Assembly (NCBI GenBank): GCA_000708835.1
Contig: DF237274.1
Coordinates: forward strand, 1-64,000
Source: Klebsormidium nitens
Taxonomy: Eukaryota; Streptophyta; Klebsormidiophyceae; Klebsormidiales; Klebsormidiaceae
Direction: 5' to 3'
Length of the DNA stretch: 64,000 nt
Shown piece by piece: positions 12,063 to 24,208 of this stretch (the stretch's first letter is position 1; each line of letters starts with the position of its first letter). Below the pieces are notes generated by a model. The model was not told where the DNA came from, made no database searches, and was given only the letters and a program-made list of their open reading frames with translations. The position numbers and the translations under genes were made by a program.

Positions 12063-14079
12063 AAAATTGGGGGGCGTTTAAGGGCAATCGGCAACGGGCT
12101 CGAATCAGGAGTCCCAAGGAGCGCTTCCCAGCCTATGTAAGCTCTTGTTAAGGTGTAACCTATTAAGTCATTCGTTAGTAGCTATTTATTTGTAGTATGA
12201 CGTTCTTGGAAGAAAGTCAGCATTTTCCAGTTCGTTACTAAAAACTCGTGTGCAAAGAACGTGTGGAGGGACAAAACGTTCGAGAAACTTGGCTGTCTGG
12301 TTTGATAAAAATGGTACGATTAGGAATCCGTTCTTCATAATCGGGACATCTTCTGTACACTTGGGCAGCGCCGTCAATTGGTTTTGCAAGAAGCAACATG
12401 ACTCACTTTCTCGTATATGAATGCTTTTGCCGTATAGCCGGTGGTCTAAACAAGAGATATTAGTTCTCTTTTGAGCACGCCATACACCGACAAATAGAAA
12501 CTCTTTCTATAGATATAGCTTGTTTGCACGCACCATTCTTAACTACTTGCTTTACGCAAAACGACATATTTAATCATCTTTCATGCGTTTGCGATGGGCG
12601 GCCGCCTTCAGCCAGCAAGCCATTCGACCCGGGCTCCCAAACACATGAGTCAATTTTCATGAACGACGTGCATTCGTTCATAACCATCTCGTGCTTCGAT
12701 CCGGTATGCATGCAATCCCCACCTGTTCTTTCGCATATATAGGAGGCGCGATGTCAATCAATATTTGCCGTGAGGAGTCATTTACGAAAGAAGACGGATT
12801 GCGTCTTACGACAATCTGATTTGCAATTGTTCCATGACGTAGACATATGTCGAGCGAACTCTACATTGTTTGTCGGGTGCTGGTGCTATCTCGGATACCC
12901 TGCGGCCAGATACAAGGGCAGCCCCGATTGCTGGAGGACCGTGACAAATTTGGAAGGGATTGAGGAAGGCAACGCGACACTGCATCAGTTCAGCCCCTTG
13001 CATGGCCTCGTAAAGTCAAAACCCAACTCGAAGCCATCGTTTCCGTCACGGAAAAGCTCGCACCCAACGCATACGTCCGGCTATCGATATTACTGCCGCA
13101 TTCTCCCCCCTCCCTTTCAAAAGTCATCCCCCTTGCGGTCCACAGCGCCCGTCTCGGTCCGAGCCTCTCAAAATTGGGGGTCCGCCCACAGCTCCCTTAC
13201 GAGTTTTCAACTCCGAACTCGATGCGGTAGTTGCGACTGCACGGTGGCCTTTAGCTGCCAGTCAAAATCGCAGCCATCTTATCCAGAAATGTGCGCCTCG
13301 TTTGCAACTGATTGCTCAAAAAATGCACTTTTTATCCACATCGAATCCGTAAAAAGCACATTAGGTTCAAGTCGTGCTATCAAGCCGGGTACTGTCTTGG
13401 ACCAGATTCAGGACTGCAAACTGAGAAACTAGTGTTAACGGTTTTCGCCCACTTTCCTGGTCGATGCGGCTTGCCATGAGAATAGAAGCGACCAATTTGG
13501 CAGCATGAGTCGGAAAGAAACGGAAAATAACGGCAAGCGAAATTGCATGCCAGTATCCGTTCTGAAGCAGGCTTCAGGAAAAACTGTTGGATCCGCTTCA
13601 TGTCGTTAACTCTGTACGCTATTTCGCGGGTCCGCTCAGATTTTGCCGCCTGCCTTCCGCTCAACTGTGGAGGCCACTTGATTGCTCAGTAGTGCCGGAA
13701 ATACGCTCGAGCTGCGTCCGATCACGGATTCTTGGGCGAGACAACTTACCTGAACGGCTGTCCTGAACGGGTATCCGTTCAGAGATCTGTGCTGTTTTTC
13801 CTGGATCAGCAACTTAGACCTCAACTTCAAGTGACTGCTTGGAGAAGCTACCGCTAGCACTGTCCTCAGATGGGCATACATTCATTCGGGAAGATCTTGA
13901 TCGAGCGCGTCAAGCGCTCAGGACAAGCAAAGTGATCCCCCTTCCAGTTCCCTCAAAAAGTCCTTTATCGGCTTTCTCGACTTCGGCAGTTCCTCTTACT
14001 GATCCCTTCGCAGAATTCGAACCGGCATATATATATATCGATAGAGTTCGTTTTCCTGACCAGTCATGCATAAATTGAA
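12063..14079. other. Mostly non-coding; possible unplaced exons
   Basis: Bases 12063-12750 are AT-rich with nothing recognisable. Between 12950 and 13240 the GC content rises and short protein-like pieces appear in two frames without a consistent splice model. An open frame at 13839-14078 (79 aa) could be a 5' exon of the CCCH/RRM locus but is not confirmed. A short (AT)n tract lies near 14026. Confidence 0.35.
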
Positions 14080-16117
14080 ATGGTCCCCTGAACAAAATTG
14101 CGTTCTTTTCAAAAGTCCCTCTTCCGCCAAGACGGTCATGATGGCCCCCAACGCAAAAGAAGGCCGAGCTCTGCCGCTACTTTGGAACCGCGCACGGGTG
14201 CGCGCGCGGCGACGAATGCTTCTTCGCGCGCGAGAAACGCGAGCTGGTCCCCTGGCGCCGCTCAAGAGCGCGCTAGGCGATTTGGCGGAGCCGGGCAGCC
14301 TCTCCCGTCAGAAGCTGAAGGCAAGTCGTGCAACCGCGATCTATGGATTGGGCGTTCTGAGCTCTTTAGTGCGTTTCCTTGGCTTTCGAGCACCTTCAAC
14401 ATTTCAAGGCATTCTTACCGAATTTGGAGTGAAGTGAAGGTCACTTCTGTTTCATCTATGGTGCTTGGAAGGTTCCAAACTTTACTACTCCTGCGAGTAA
14501 CACGGTCGATCCTGAAAACCATACTTTGATAATTCAAATCAGATTGTAAACGGGTTCTTCCATCTCCTCGCGTTAGTTTCAGAAGAGATTGGAATCTCCT
14601 ACTTCTTTTCCGCATTTTCTCGCTAAACCACTCTGAACGCACACCTTACTGTCTTTTTTTGCAGCAGTGGAATACCGAGAAAAAAATAGAATTTTCAGTC
14701 GGAAAATCTTCGTTGGCGGCCTGCCCGAGTCTGCCAATGCTGGTAATTAAGATGAAAGACGACATGACATCTATCGTCCTTCGTACGTGGATCAGAGTCT
14801 AGACCTGCTTCAACGAACAGCTGATCTTTTCAGATGAAACGTCTTGTCCGATCATCGTGGAGTGGAAGCTACTCGAATTATTACCTGAGTGTCGCCTCGT
14901 CTTCTTACCTTCCTTGTGTATGGACCACTGTTCCCAAAGGAATTCCAGAAACCAGAATTTTGCTCATCGCGATTCCCCTGGCCGGGCGACGAGTTGTCTT
15001 CTCTTGGAACTATGCAGACGACCTGAAGAGTACTTCGAAAGCAATTTCAGCCCTGTCGACGACGCGATCGTCATTGGGTCTCAGACGGCGACTGGGATGC
15101 ACTCGCGCGGCTTTGGTTTCGTCGCCGTCAGCAGCGAGGTCACGGCGCAGAAGGCCTGCAGGCAGCACTACGTGATATTTTGCAGGAAAGGTGCGGCTTC
15201 GTACGGCGGAAATACAAATTTTTTCAAGGTCAGATGGTTTCTGAGGTGATTCAGAATGGGGGTGAAGATGAACTAAGAATCAGCCTGTAGCTACCAAAGG
15301 GGAGATTGTGTACAGTAGTGGAAGACGTTAATATGTCAGGCCCCAGAGGATTTTCTCTCAGAATCTTTGTTAGACAACAACCTGCCAGTACTACTCGGCC
15401 CCATCAAAATCTTCCGTTTCTGCAAAAGTCGGATTCTGCAAACCTGCCTGACTTCAGGTCCAGAAAACTGGGACGGCTGGTTTCTCTTCCTGCTATCTCG
15501 TGCTGATGTCAAACAAATGGTGTTAAAAGGGTCTCCTCCTTCTCTGCCTCCAGGTGGAAATGAAAGCGGCCGTCCCACGACCGGACTCCTTCCTTTGGGA
15601 AGAACCCCCCAAATGCAAATCGCGGATACCCCTGCTTCCCTCCTCGTTCGCATGCCGGAAAGCCCTGCAGACGGAATGAGCTCGCCGGATTCTGAACGGC
15701 TGACCTCCCAGCACGTCCCAAACCCGCCAGCCTTGGTCGCGCGGCCGCGGAGTCGCCTTCGCTGGAGTTGGTGGCCTGCAGGGATGTCAACAATTGGGAA
15801 GAAAAGCGGTCTCAAGTCGCCGTGGCAGAAACTACCGGTTCTTGCGAAAAGGCTCGATGCCCCGCCCCTTTCAGCGACCGGGAGAGACGAGACGAGCACA
15901 ACGGACCGGTAACATCCCCCGTGCAAACCCCGCCAGAGCACGAAGAGTTGCCACCGCCCCCGGTCGCAATGGCCGGGAGCGTCAAATGCCCGCCCTGGCT
16001 GCGCAGTGGCTGGCCCCGGTTACCTGTCCACCAAGCGCGGCGTCCAGTTCGCCAGGTCGTCGTTCAAGGGCGACTTCAGCGCGTGCTTTGGGATGGAAAT
16101 TCCGCACAACTGGGCTT
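14080..16117 (+). pseudogene. CCCH zinc finger / RRM RNA-binding gene, apparently frameshifted
   Basis: A CCCH-finger-like segment, LCRYFGTAHGCARGDEC then FFAR, lies at about 14165-14235. The spacing fits C-x8-C-x5-C, but the last ligand, normally His in FAHGE, is Arg, as if three bases were lost. An exon at 14665-14742 has the RRM first strand KIFVGGLPESANA. The next exon, from 15018, continues DDLK and then must shift frame near 15028/15029 to read EYFESNFSPVDD and the RNP1 core SRGFGFVAV. The RRM tail VEMKAAVPRP at about 15552 is in yet another phase. A last open piece with GYLSTKRGVQFARSS ends at 16117. Family members bind RNA through the finger and the RRM. Several breaks in one gene suggest a pseudogene; assembly errors are the alternative. 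The 5' end is not fixed. Confidence 0.5.
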
Positions 16118-17309
16118 CGTAAAGCTGAGCGATTTTCAGCGCTCCATGCCCGAAGTTGGCAAGATGAAGATCGTGCCGGCGCCTCCACCTACGCGGTCCT
16201 CATGCCGTGCTCGCCGCGCGCAACCGCGCTGCCGCCGCCGCCCAAACTCCGCGCGAAGTTCGTGTACTCCGGGCGGTCGTACGCATGGGCGCGCAGGGGG
16301 AGAGAAGCCCAAGCAAGGAAGGGGAGGAGGCAGGACCCCGAGCACGAGATGTTGCTACAGCGGCACCGGCCGGGCCTTGGATCAAGTCAAATGCATGATG
16401 GAAACATGTGCAGAACGCCTCGGGCACTCTAATGCACAAAGAAGAGCCATCAAAGTAATCGGGTAAATGATTGTTACGAGGCCATACACAGAGTCTCTGC
16501 CCTGGGCTTTTGAAGGCCGGCCAGCACGCCGAAGAATGGCAGGAAAGCCTGCATGGAATAGCACCAAGAAGCGCCCAACCACCCAACCTGAAACCTGTCC
16601 TGCACAGTCCCTGTCTTGTGAAGCAGCTTTTGGATGTTTTCTTCAAAACGGCTGCTTTCAGTTCCGAACAAAAGTTTCGTATTGACATATCGAATTTTGA
16701 GTGATTCTTTCAAAACCGGAACTCGACTTACGAAGCTTTCGATCAATATCGATGCCTCGGTGTTTTGAGAGGTTTTCCCGATACGGACAATGAGTCTGGG
16801 TTGCTTTATAATAGAGCTGTAGCCTTGCACATGCATGTGCAAGTGAACGTATGCAATGATATGTTTTCAACCTGCAATAGCTCACTACGTCATGCACACG
16901 TTGCACGCCTCACGCAGGAAGCTCCCCTCTGAACTACTTTCACGTGAGGAGGAATCGCCCCTGTATGTTCGTCCATAAAACAATGATGTACTCGAAGCGC
17001 TCATGTGCCAGACCCTCTGCAAACGTGAAACGTCTCAGTTTCAGGTTGCTGTCGTAAATTATCTGCGGCCCGGCGACTCTGCACAATGCAGATGTGCAAG
17101 TATACGCCAGACTATCATACAGGGTATCAATACCTATTGTTAGCCACTATATTTTGATTTCATAGCATCGATACGTCAGAAAGAAGATGTAGGAGAGAAC
17201 CGTATAAGTGGATGCCCAGACCATCATGCAAGTGTATGTTGTTCACATTTCTCTTCCCACTGCTGTGACAAGAACGGCCGGAGTCTTAGTACTAATGCCC
17301 GCTGACCGG
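16118..17309. other. Intergenic stretch, no supported gene
   Basis: It lies between the CCCH/RRM locus and the 3' end of CFAP298. The left 300 bases are GC-rich with overlapping open frames on both strands that carry no motif. The rest is AT-rich spacer. Confidence 0.4.
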
Positions 17310-20300
17310 CTACTTCCATGTGATGTTTCCAACCCCAGAGAACGCACTCTTAAGAGCTTTTGGGTTGGCCCAGGCCGAGTTCGTGAAGGCATCATCGTCG
17401 TCTTCCGCAAGAGCCTGCATAAAAGAAGATTCTTTACTCAGTTCAGGATGCGCATAAAGAAACTCGTGTCAAAGAGGTGCGAAAATTGAACTCTGAAGAC
17501 ACTAAATGTTATTTTCTGCCTCCCAGTGTGGCGCGTGGCAAGCGCTGACACGATCTGGACTCAAAAAGAGCATGCTTTTTCGTGAATCCAATAGCGAGAC
17601 TTGGTAAAGTATTCAACGCCACCCTTGTTTTGCTAAGCTTTCGTGCATCACGAGGTGTTTTTGCACAACATACCGTGGCGGAAGAGGCTGTACAGAAGGA
17701 CAGATGGGCAGGTTGTTCTCCACATGAAGGAGGAAGGACAGCAATCAGAGAAACCCTATAAAAGAAGCTTCCCCTTACCTTTTCCTCCTGCTGCTTTTTA
17801 AAGTACCAGGCCATCATGGCCTTTTGAGTCTCGGCATCCGCAGGCTGCCAACGAACAACAGTTCTTTGTAAGTGGCGATGCACTCAGAGCCTTAGGCAGG
17901 CTCTGTTACATGTCAAGGGCTGGCCGAGCCTCCTGCTTGATATCGAAGGTACGGAACAGCTACAAAGCCTGAACGGTGCAAGGGCTATTGCGTAAAGCGA
18001 CCGGGAAGACAGGGAAGCAGACGATGTGCGAGCAGGGAAACAGGAGCGAAAAACAAGCTGCCCCAGTCAAGGACGGGTTTGTTGTGAACACCGAGCTTCT
18101 ATCAAGGGCCACGCAAATGGGGCGGCAACTCACCGGCTCTCTCGAAGGTGGCCCGACGCCCTTCTTTTGTAGCTTCGCTACGACCTGTGAAAAAGGAAAA
18201 ATGGACCTGAAAACTGCGAGGGGGTACGGCCAGGTGCGAACTGTAATGGCGGGCTGAGCGAAAGACAGGCACAACTGGAGCCGTGAAGACAAGCTACAAG
18301 TAGATCACTCTCATAACGTATTGATCTGGAGATCGCCACTCCAAAGACAACACCACTTAAGAGGCCACCACTCCAAGCAGAGTAGTGAACAGCGACGGAA
18401 GGAGCAAACTGGCGGAGAACAAACGGTACGAAAGTCAATTGACCCCACTACGCAGATGACTATCCGACGAGTCGCATCACTGACGCACCTTGGTTTTCTC
18501 GTTCTTGCCGACGTGCTGGCTGAGCTTGTTCCCCCGGAGCAGCTCCTTGCCGGCCCACCACAGCGTCGCCGTGTTGGGGTCCACCTCAGAATCGGCGGCC
18601 TGCAACGCGAACATTCCCAGCTGTCAACGAGCTTCGTCACTCACAAGTTTTCTGCGTTGAAAGCCCTGGGATTGATAAACTTACCAGGTTAGACCGGGTA
18701 GGGTCATATTGAGCGGTTTGGGTGGGATTAGAGTCGTAAGAACATAGAGTCTGACATAGCACCTTGGAATTCCCCGATCATTCCTGAGACCACCCGTCAA
18801 CAAGCCTCCTCAAAGATGGGGCTTCTTATGCGATTCTTTGTTCAGCAAGACATGCCGACCAAGAAACGTCCGGACCGGCGACATGCTCTGTAGCTCCTCA
18901 TGGCGGTCTCGAAGTTTGCCGACAAGTGCGACCCAGCTTGACCACAACTTAAAGACTCAAGTTAGTGGCGGTCGAGAGGCTCTATGACAAGCTTCGTTCT
19001 GCGGATGAATTCGAATTTCGACCTCTATGACGATCCGTTCACTGTACAGTTACTGATGAGCTTTGACCAGGGATCGCCGAGGTAGGCGAGTCTTGAGAGA
19101 CGGATGCGAAAAACGTGTAGGACTGCCATGAACCAGAGCAGGAGTCGAGCAACTTCGAGGATTTGTCGTGCTTGAAGGGAAGGTCCCCCAACCTCACCGT
19201 CGTTCCGACCTCGAGCTCCTGACGCACAGGGTCGTAAGCAGGGAGCCCGTCAGGAAAGCAGCGGTGGACGGCTTCCCGTATGCTGTCCACGACCTCTCGC
19301 AGGCGGGCCTCGGTCAGAGCCACCTTGTTCGCGACTTGATCCTGTAAAGACATCGAGAGAACATTTTAGAACTGACGTGTTGCAAATGCAATATTTGTGG
19401 AGACCTACGCAAAGGCATGCGACTCCACGAAGTAAAAACTGGATGTGGACAAAAGGTAGAGGAATGTTCCGATCAGCAGATATGGCCAGCAAGTGGGGCC
19501 AAGAGAATTGGTCGCGGGTTGGATGCGACGAGTAGCAGTATGTTTGACTGTTGTGGGACATGATGTTGTTTGCAGGGGTCAAGACATTCCAGAACGTCGT
19601 CTCGGGCCTTATTAATCGTCCTTTCCATTTAGAGGTGCAGGCAAATTGCACACTTTGAACGTACCTTCGAGATGTAGGCTGCCGCTTCTGCAAGGGCTTT
19701 CCTGAGGGCCTCTGCTGCTTCCGGCGATGGCGCTGCAAGGAAAGCGCCTTCAATCTATATTGTGACAATTGATGCGGAGATGGGGAGCAGATTATCAAGA
19801 CTGCATAGAGACGGCGCCCTTCCACCGAAATCCAAAGTAGATGCCAAAAACATAGTTAGGGTCATTTACAGGGACACTCGGGAGAAGCTGCGACCGGCAT
19901 GGTGATGCCAGTATGCATAGACAACCGACGCGACGAGCTGGCGCATCAAAGCTTCTCAACGTTTTCAAAGAGCACCTTCAATCAGGAAAATGAGAAGTAT
20001 TTTACAGGAGAATAACCAACCTGCTCCTGTACGCCGCTCTGACGGGTCTGCACAGTGGTTCTCCCCTGCCTGACTGCCCTCCCTTTCACTTAAGCTGACT
20101 TCCGCAAGTTTCTCCGCTGCGTCGTCATCCTCTGGTGGTCGAGCTGGGCCATGCTTGGCTAGCTGCTCCCCTTCCTGCTGCAGCCGGCTTATCCTTCCGC
20201 GCAGATTAGTAATGTTCACCAGCTGCCTGAGATGGGAGTTAGGAGCTCAGGTCAACTTCTTAGTTTAGATTGATGTTCTGCCTCAGAAGGGAAAAGCACA

Positions 20301-20755
20301 GTTTTTAATGCCGCTGTAGCAATCTGATTACGCACATAGAGGCATTGTCTTCGCAAACCTTCAACTGAGATGTGAGTCATCGTGCACAATTTACCAGAGG
20401 CAAATGAAAGCAGGAGTGATTGTTCCTCTGCTGATGTGCATTCAGCAACTTGCCTTCAAAATAAAGTTTTCCTGATCATTTGTGTTGCTTGGGTTGTGAT
20501 TGAAAGCAGGACACAACTGACTGCAAAATCTCTTGCCATCAGGGAGTCTTGAAAGATTTGATTGCAATCCCGATTCCCATTTTCACCTTTTCCCACTTCT
20601 CTCCACCGGTTCAGAGCTGAAGGGATGTGTATGAGGAAGAAAAAAGAGCTGCTCTTGGACATACTGTACCTGATCAGGGTGTCCACTTCTTCAGAGCACG
20701 TCGTTTCAAAAAGAAACTGGTCTTCTTCACTCCGCTTGACGTGAATGAGCACCAT
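17310..20755 (-). CDS. CFAP298: CFAP298 (C21orf59/Kurly), cilia- and flagella-associated protein
   Basis: Eight exons (20755-20670, 20226-20021, 19732-19665, 19341-19198, 18599-18489, 18184-18134, 17844-17779, 17414-17310) join in phase to 278 aa, close to the 290 aa of the human protein. Family hallmarks run the full length: MVLIHVKR at the start, DPSERRTGA, LPAYDPVR, TLWWAGKELLR, VGKNEKTK, KKGVGPPSREP, AMMAWYFKKQQEE and EDDDDAF..SAWANPKALK at the end. CFAP298 is a cytoplasmic/ciliary factor needed for dynein-arm assembly and cilia motility in animals and algae. The C-terminus stops at NITWK, a few residues short of the usual WRPR end. Its presence implies that the organism builds motile cilia. 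Confidence 0.95.
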
Positions 20756-21279
20756 CCTGAATTGGTGCAGGCAGCACTCTAATCAATTGAAAAATTTCAA
20801 AGCGCCCTCAAGCTCAGCTGAAAAGTTGACTTGAGCTCAGATGGTTTCCTGAAATGGTACTGCAGGAGCTACCTGGAGCTCTTCAAACTTAAAATCTTGA
20901 AGCGCCTTGAAAGGCCGATGTGGAAAGAAATCTTAACCTAATGTTCAGACTGCAGGTGTAATCCCAACAGGGAAACCCTAATTTTGAAGGAAGCGTTACG
21001 CTAACAAGGCCGCCCTGGACAGCCGTTACCAGCCTGGTAAAGCTCTGGACCCGCTTCATTAAACACGGAAGACCCAGCCAATTCCGAAAGCCGTCAACTG
21101 CCAGTGCAGCGTCAATGAGTACGGCGTCAATGTTCTTCGTAACGTCCAATTCCGCTCTCGCCTGCTTGAGGAAAAGCTCCCACAAGTAAAATGCATGGCT
21201 TTTGCCACTAGTAGTAGTAGATGGCACTAGCAATGTAGCATTGCTTGCAATTCTCTTTCATTTGCAAGTTGCGCCCTTC
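20756..21279. other. Divergent promoter region between CFAP298 and the RbfA-like gene
   Basis: About 520 bp separate the two start codons. A minus-strand open frame of 114 codons (21233-20889) fills much of it, but it has no motif, and nothing shows that it is more than 5' UTR or chance. Confidence 0.4.
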
Positions 21280-23416
21280 ATGATGGGCTCCCTTCACCTG
21301 CTCATCAGACGCTGGCAGGCCAAAATCACGGCCTGGGATGGCTCAGCAAAGGTATCTAGTGTCATCCGCCAACACCGGGTAGCCTGGTCTGAGCAAGCAG
21401 ATCGCGCCATCAGCGGATTTGCGGGCTCAAATGAAGAAATTGACGAGCACGGATGTTTTGAAAAGTCACCAGATGGACAACCATCACTCTCATGGCTTCC
21501 AGCTGACACACAGCCCTACACCCAACTTCAATTGCGTGAAGACTCCCAGCATTCTAGTAGTGCATACCACCAGCTACAAACTCCCCTGCACAAGTCCGCC
21601 GCATTTTCTCTGAGTGTCTTCTCACATAATCCGGCGCCATTTTGCACCATGTCAGAAGCCAACGCCTTTGCCAATTCAGCCCAGTGGCCAGCGCCAGGTG
21701 TCCGTCACTATGCCCGCAGACGAGGAGCTACTGCTTTCAAGATGAGCGACTACCTGCCCCCTCCGGAGGCACTACCCACGACCAGAGCCTCCAAACCCAA
21801 AGCCCCAGCTCTCCCGATCCCCCCCCCCTCGTTCTCGGGCGAAAGCACCCCCGAGATGATCGAGAAGGCACAGCTCTTTGAGCGGGCAATGGCGGCGTTT
21901 CAGCAGCGGGGGTACCTCGTGCATCCAGAGAGGCCCGACCGTGCGGAACAGCTGAAGAAGCTAGAGAAGATCTTTGAGGTCTTCGGGAAGAACGGGTTCT
22001 CCGTACTGAGGCTGCAGGCGGCGCTCAAGTGGGAGGTCCGGCACATGGAGAAGGCGCAAAAACGGGGGGTTGCAGATTCTGACACAGAGGAACTTGAGCA
22101 GTCTGCCGTGCGGGTGAGACTGGAGGATTCGGAATCGAGCGAAAGGGCAGGAGAGGAGCAGTCAGAGGGCCCGGTCTTTCATACGAGGGCCGAGAGGAAG
22201 GCGTTGAAGAAGGCGCGGGAAGAAGCGGCTCTTGTACAGAGCAGGTCTAGCGATCTAGAGTCGCCTCAGACAACAGGGGAGAAGGTTGGGGAGTCCAACC
22301 AGGCACCGAAGGCTAGCACTAGCCAAAAACGAGTACCACTAGACATAGCCGGAGGGGGAGAGTCCACTGTACAGAATGAGAGTCAAGTTTCAGAGCAATT
22401 AGGCGAACCTGTAGGAGACGAAAGCGGGCATGCTTCGGCAGCGGAGAGCACCATCGAAACTATAGATGACGCAGCAGGCCAAGAAACGAAGGGGGAATGG
22501 AAACGCACAGTACGGAAGAAGCGGCGCTCTCCAGAGGAACTGCCGCCAGGGAGTCCCTACGCGGGCAGCCTGAAGGGCCTCGTGAAAGGGGTCGGCGAGG
22601 GGGGGCCTTTCACGGAGTTTGTGCGGGGGCCCACGCAGCCGGCACACCGGGGGGGCCAGGGGCCGGGCCTGACGCTGCGCCAGAAGCGGCTGTCGGCGCA
22701 GATTCAGAAGGCGCTCGCTGAGGTCATGATGGCGGACGGGGATCTGCGGAGCAGCTTGCTGGAGGAGGGCGGGTTCGCGGTGCTGGAGGTGAGGCTGTCT
22801 GTATGATTGTTGACCACATCTGCAATCGGTGGGGCCTGATCCGTATCGTCTGAGTTCTGCCAATTTGTGTCCACAATGACAGTTCCAGTGTCTTTGTCGC
22901 TTGCTACCTGCCGGCAGCAGTCCTTGACGTTCTTGTATAAGCTGCCAAATGTCTAGGCATTATGTGCAAGTGCATTCTGTCATCCCGATAAACTATAGAA
23001 ATGATTGACATGAGGCCTCCCGTTGGAGCTTTCCTCCTGCTGGCAGGGAGGCTGATATCCTCATGTCAGTGTACAAAATGAACAGTTCAAGAGATGAAGA
23101 TGCTTTTAGAGCGAGGCCGACCTTATTTGTGCAAAACCCACACGTAAGTATTCCACTGACGATTACCGTGTTACCTTCTAAGCTGCAGGTCCGCTTGACC
23201 CACGAACTAGACACGGCCTTTGTTCGCTGGACGTGCAACCAGGGGGCCGAGAAGGAGGTCGAGAAGAAGCTGGGGAGGGTGGCGGGGCGGCTGAGAACAG
23301 CGCTGTTCAAGGCTCTTGCCATGCCGTTCTCCCCCAGGCTCGAGTTCAAGTACGATGAGCTTTCGGAGCAGATTCATGCAATAGAAGACGCCTTTGACAG
23401 ACTGCATGATCTTTGA
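21280..23416 (+). CDS. RBFA: Ribosome-binding factor A homologue, probably mitochondrial
   Basis: Exon 1 runs to 22788 (GTGCTGGAG/GTGAGG) and exon 2 is 23189-23416, joined in phase 0. The C-terminal 110 residues are an RbfA fold: LTLRQKRLSAQIQKALAEV, then FAVLEVRLTHELDTAFVRW across the junction, a helix with GRVAGRLRTALFKAL, and RLEFKYDELSEQ. RbfA binds the 30S-type small subunit near the 3' end of its rRNA and helps its maturation. Here about 470 residues precede the domain: a basic start (LHLLIRRWQAKITAW) that could be a mitochondrial presequence, then a long acidic, disordered stretch. The layout resembles organellar RBFA more than plastid or bacterial RbfA. The frame is open up to 21202, and other ATGs (21202, 21649) are possible starts. 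Confidence 0.8.
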
Positions 23417-24208
23417 TCTGAGCCGATCAACGATATCATACAGAATTGTTTCGATCGTCCATCTGCATCAAGAGCAGCTCGGAATGCTTCGCAAGTTACG
23501 AACAGCAACGACTTTTAGCCAAGCACAAATTTGAGTTGCTAAGGAATCTGGTTGCAGTTGGAGCCGAAGGATGATCATATACATGTGGCGCTGCATGATC
23601 TAGGCGAGTTGCCGCCATGTGAGGATGCAATTAAATTGTATATAAGTGAGGTCGGCGTGCCCATGTGCCACGCAATCGCATGGCCAGCTAGGAAAATTAG
23701 TGCTGCATGCGGCCGGCTTTGCCATGTGGGATCCAACTTATCATGGCGCATTGTGATCAACAGAAGATCATGTGTCTGCAAGGAGCTCAATGCTTGGGAT
23801 TTTGCATGAGGCTTAGCGCAACGCACACTAGCTTGCAATCGAGCCATCCCCCGCAACCCTACCATAGCGGCATAGAAATCAAGTACGATCAATCGCCGGC
23901 ATGCAAATTCAGATTTCGATATGCATGGCGATCCATTTTGATCAGGCAAGCAACCATGCTCCAATTGGTACACGAAAAGCTCCCGCCAAAAGTAACCCTT
24001 GATTCCAAGTTGAGAATTTTTGGCTACCTTTGCTACCCTCGCAAGTAAACCTCGTCCCCCTACACAGAGTTCTGCATTGCGATTGAAGCTGCCATTGATC
24101 CCTATTACAAGAATCTTAGCACTGTGGAAGTGCTTCCTAGGAATGGGACGCTCTATGACGTGACCAAGAAGATCAGACCTTCACGTTCACAAAGTCTCTC
24201 ACGGTTCG
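23417..24208. other. Intergenic region between convergent genes
   Basis: It separates the 3' end of the RbfA-like gene and the 3' end of BAG6. AT-rich; several short open frames exist on both strands, none with a supportable motif. Confidence 0.45.

Noticed and set aside
20889-21233. 114-codon minus-strand open frame upstream of CFAP298
   Set aside because: No motif and no splice partner; CFAP298 starts cleanly at 20755. Probably 5' UTR or chance.
23946-24045. LRIFGYLCYP-like translation recalling Ty1/copia integrase-region text
   Set aside because: Only about ten residues match, with no integrase or reverse transcriptase motif and no LTRs nearby.
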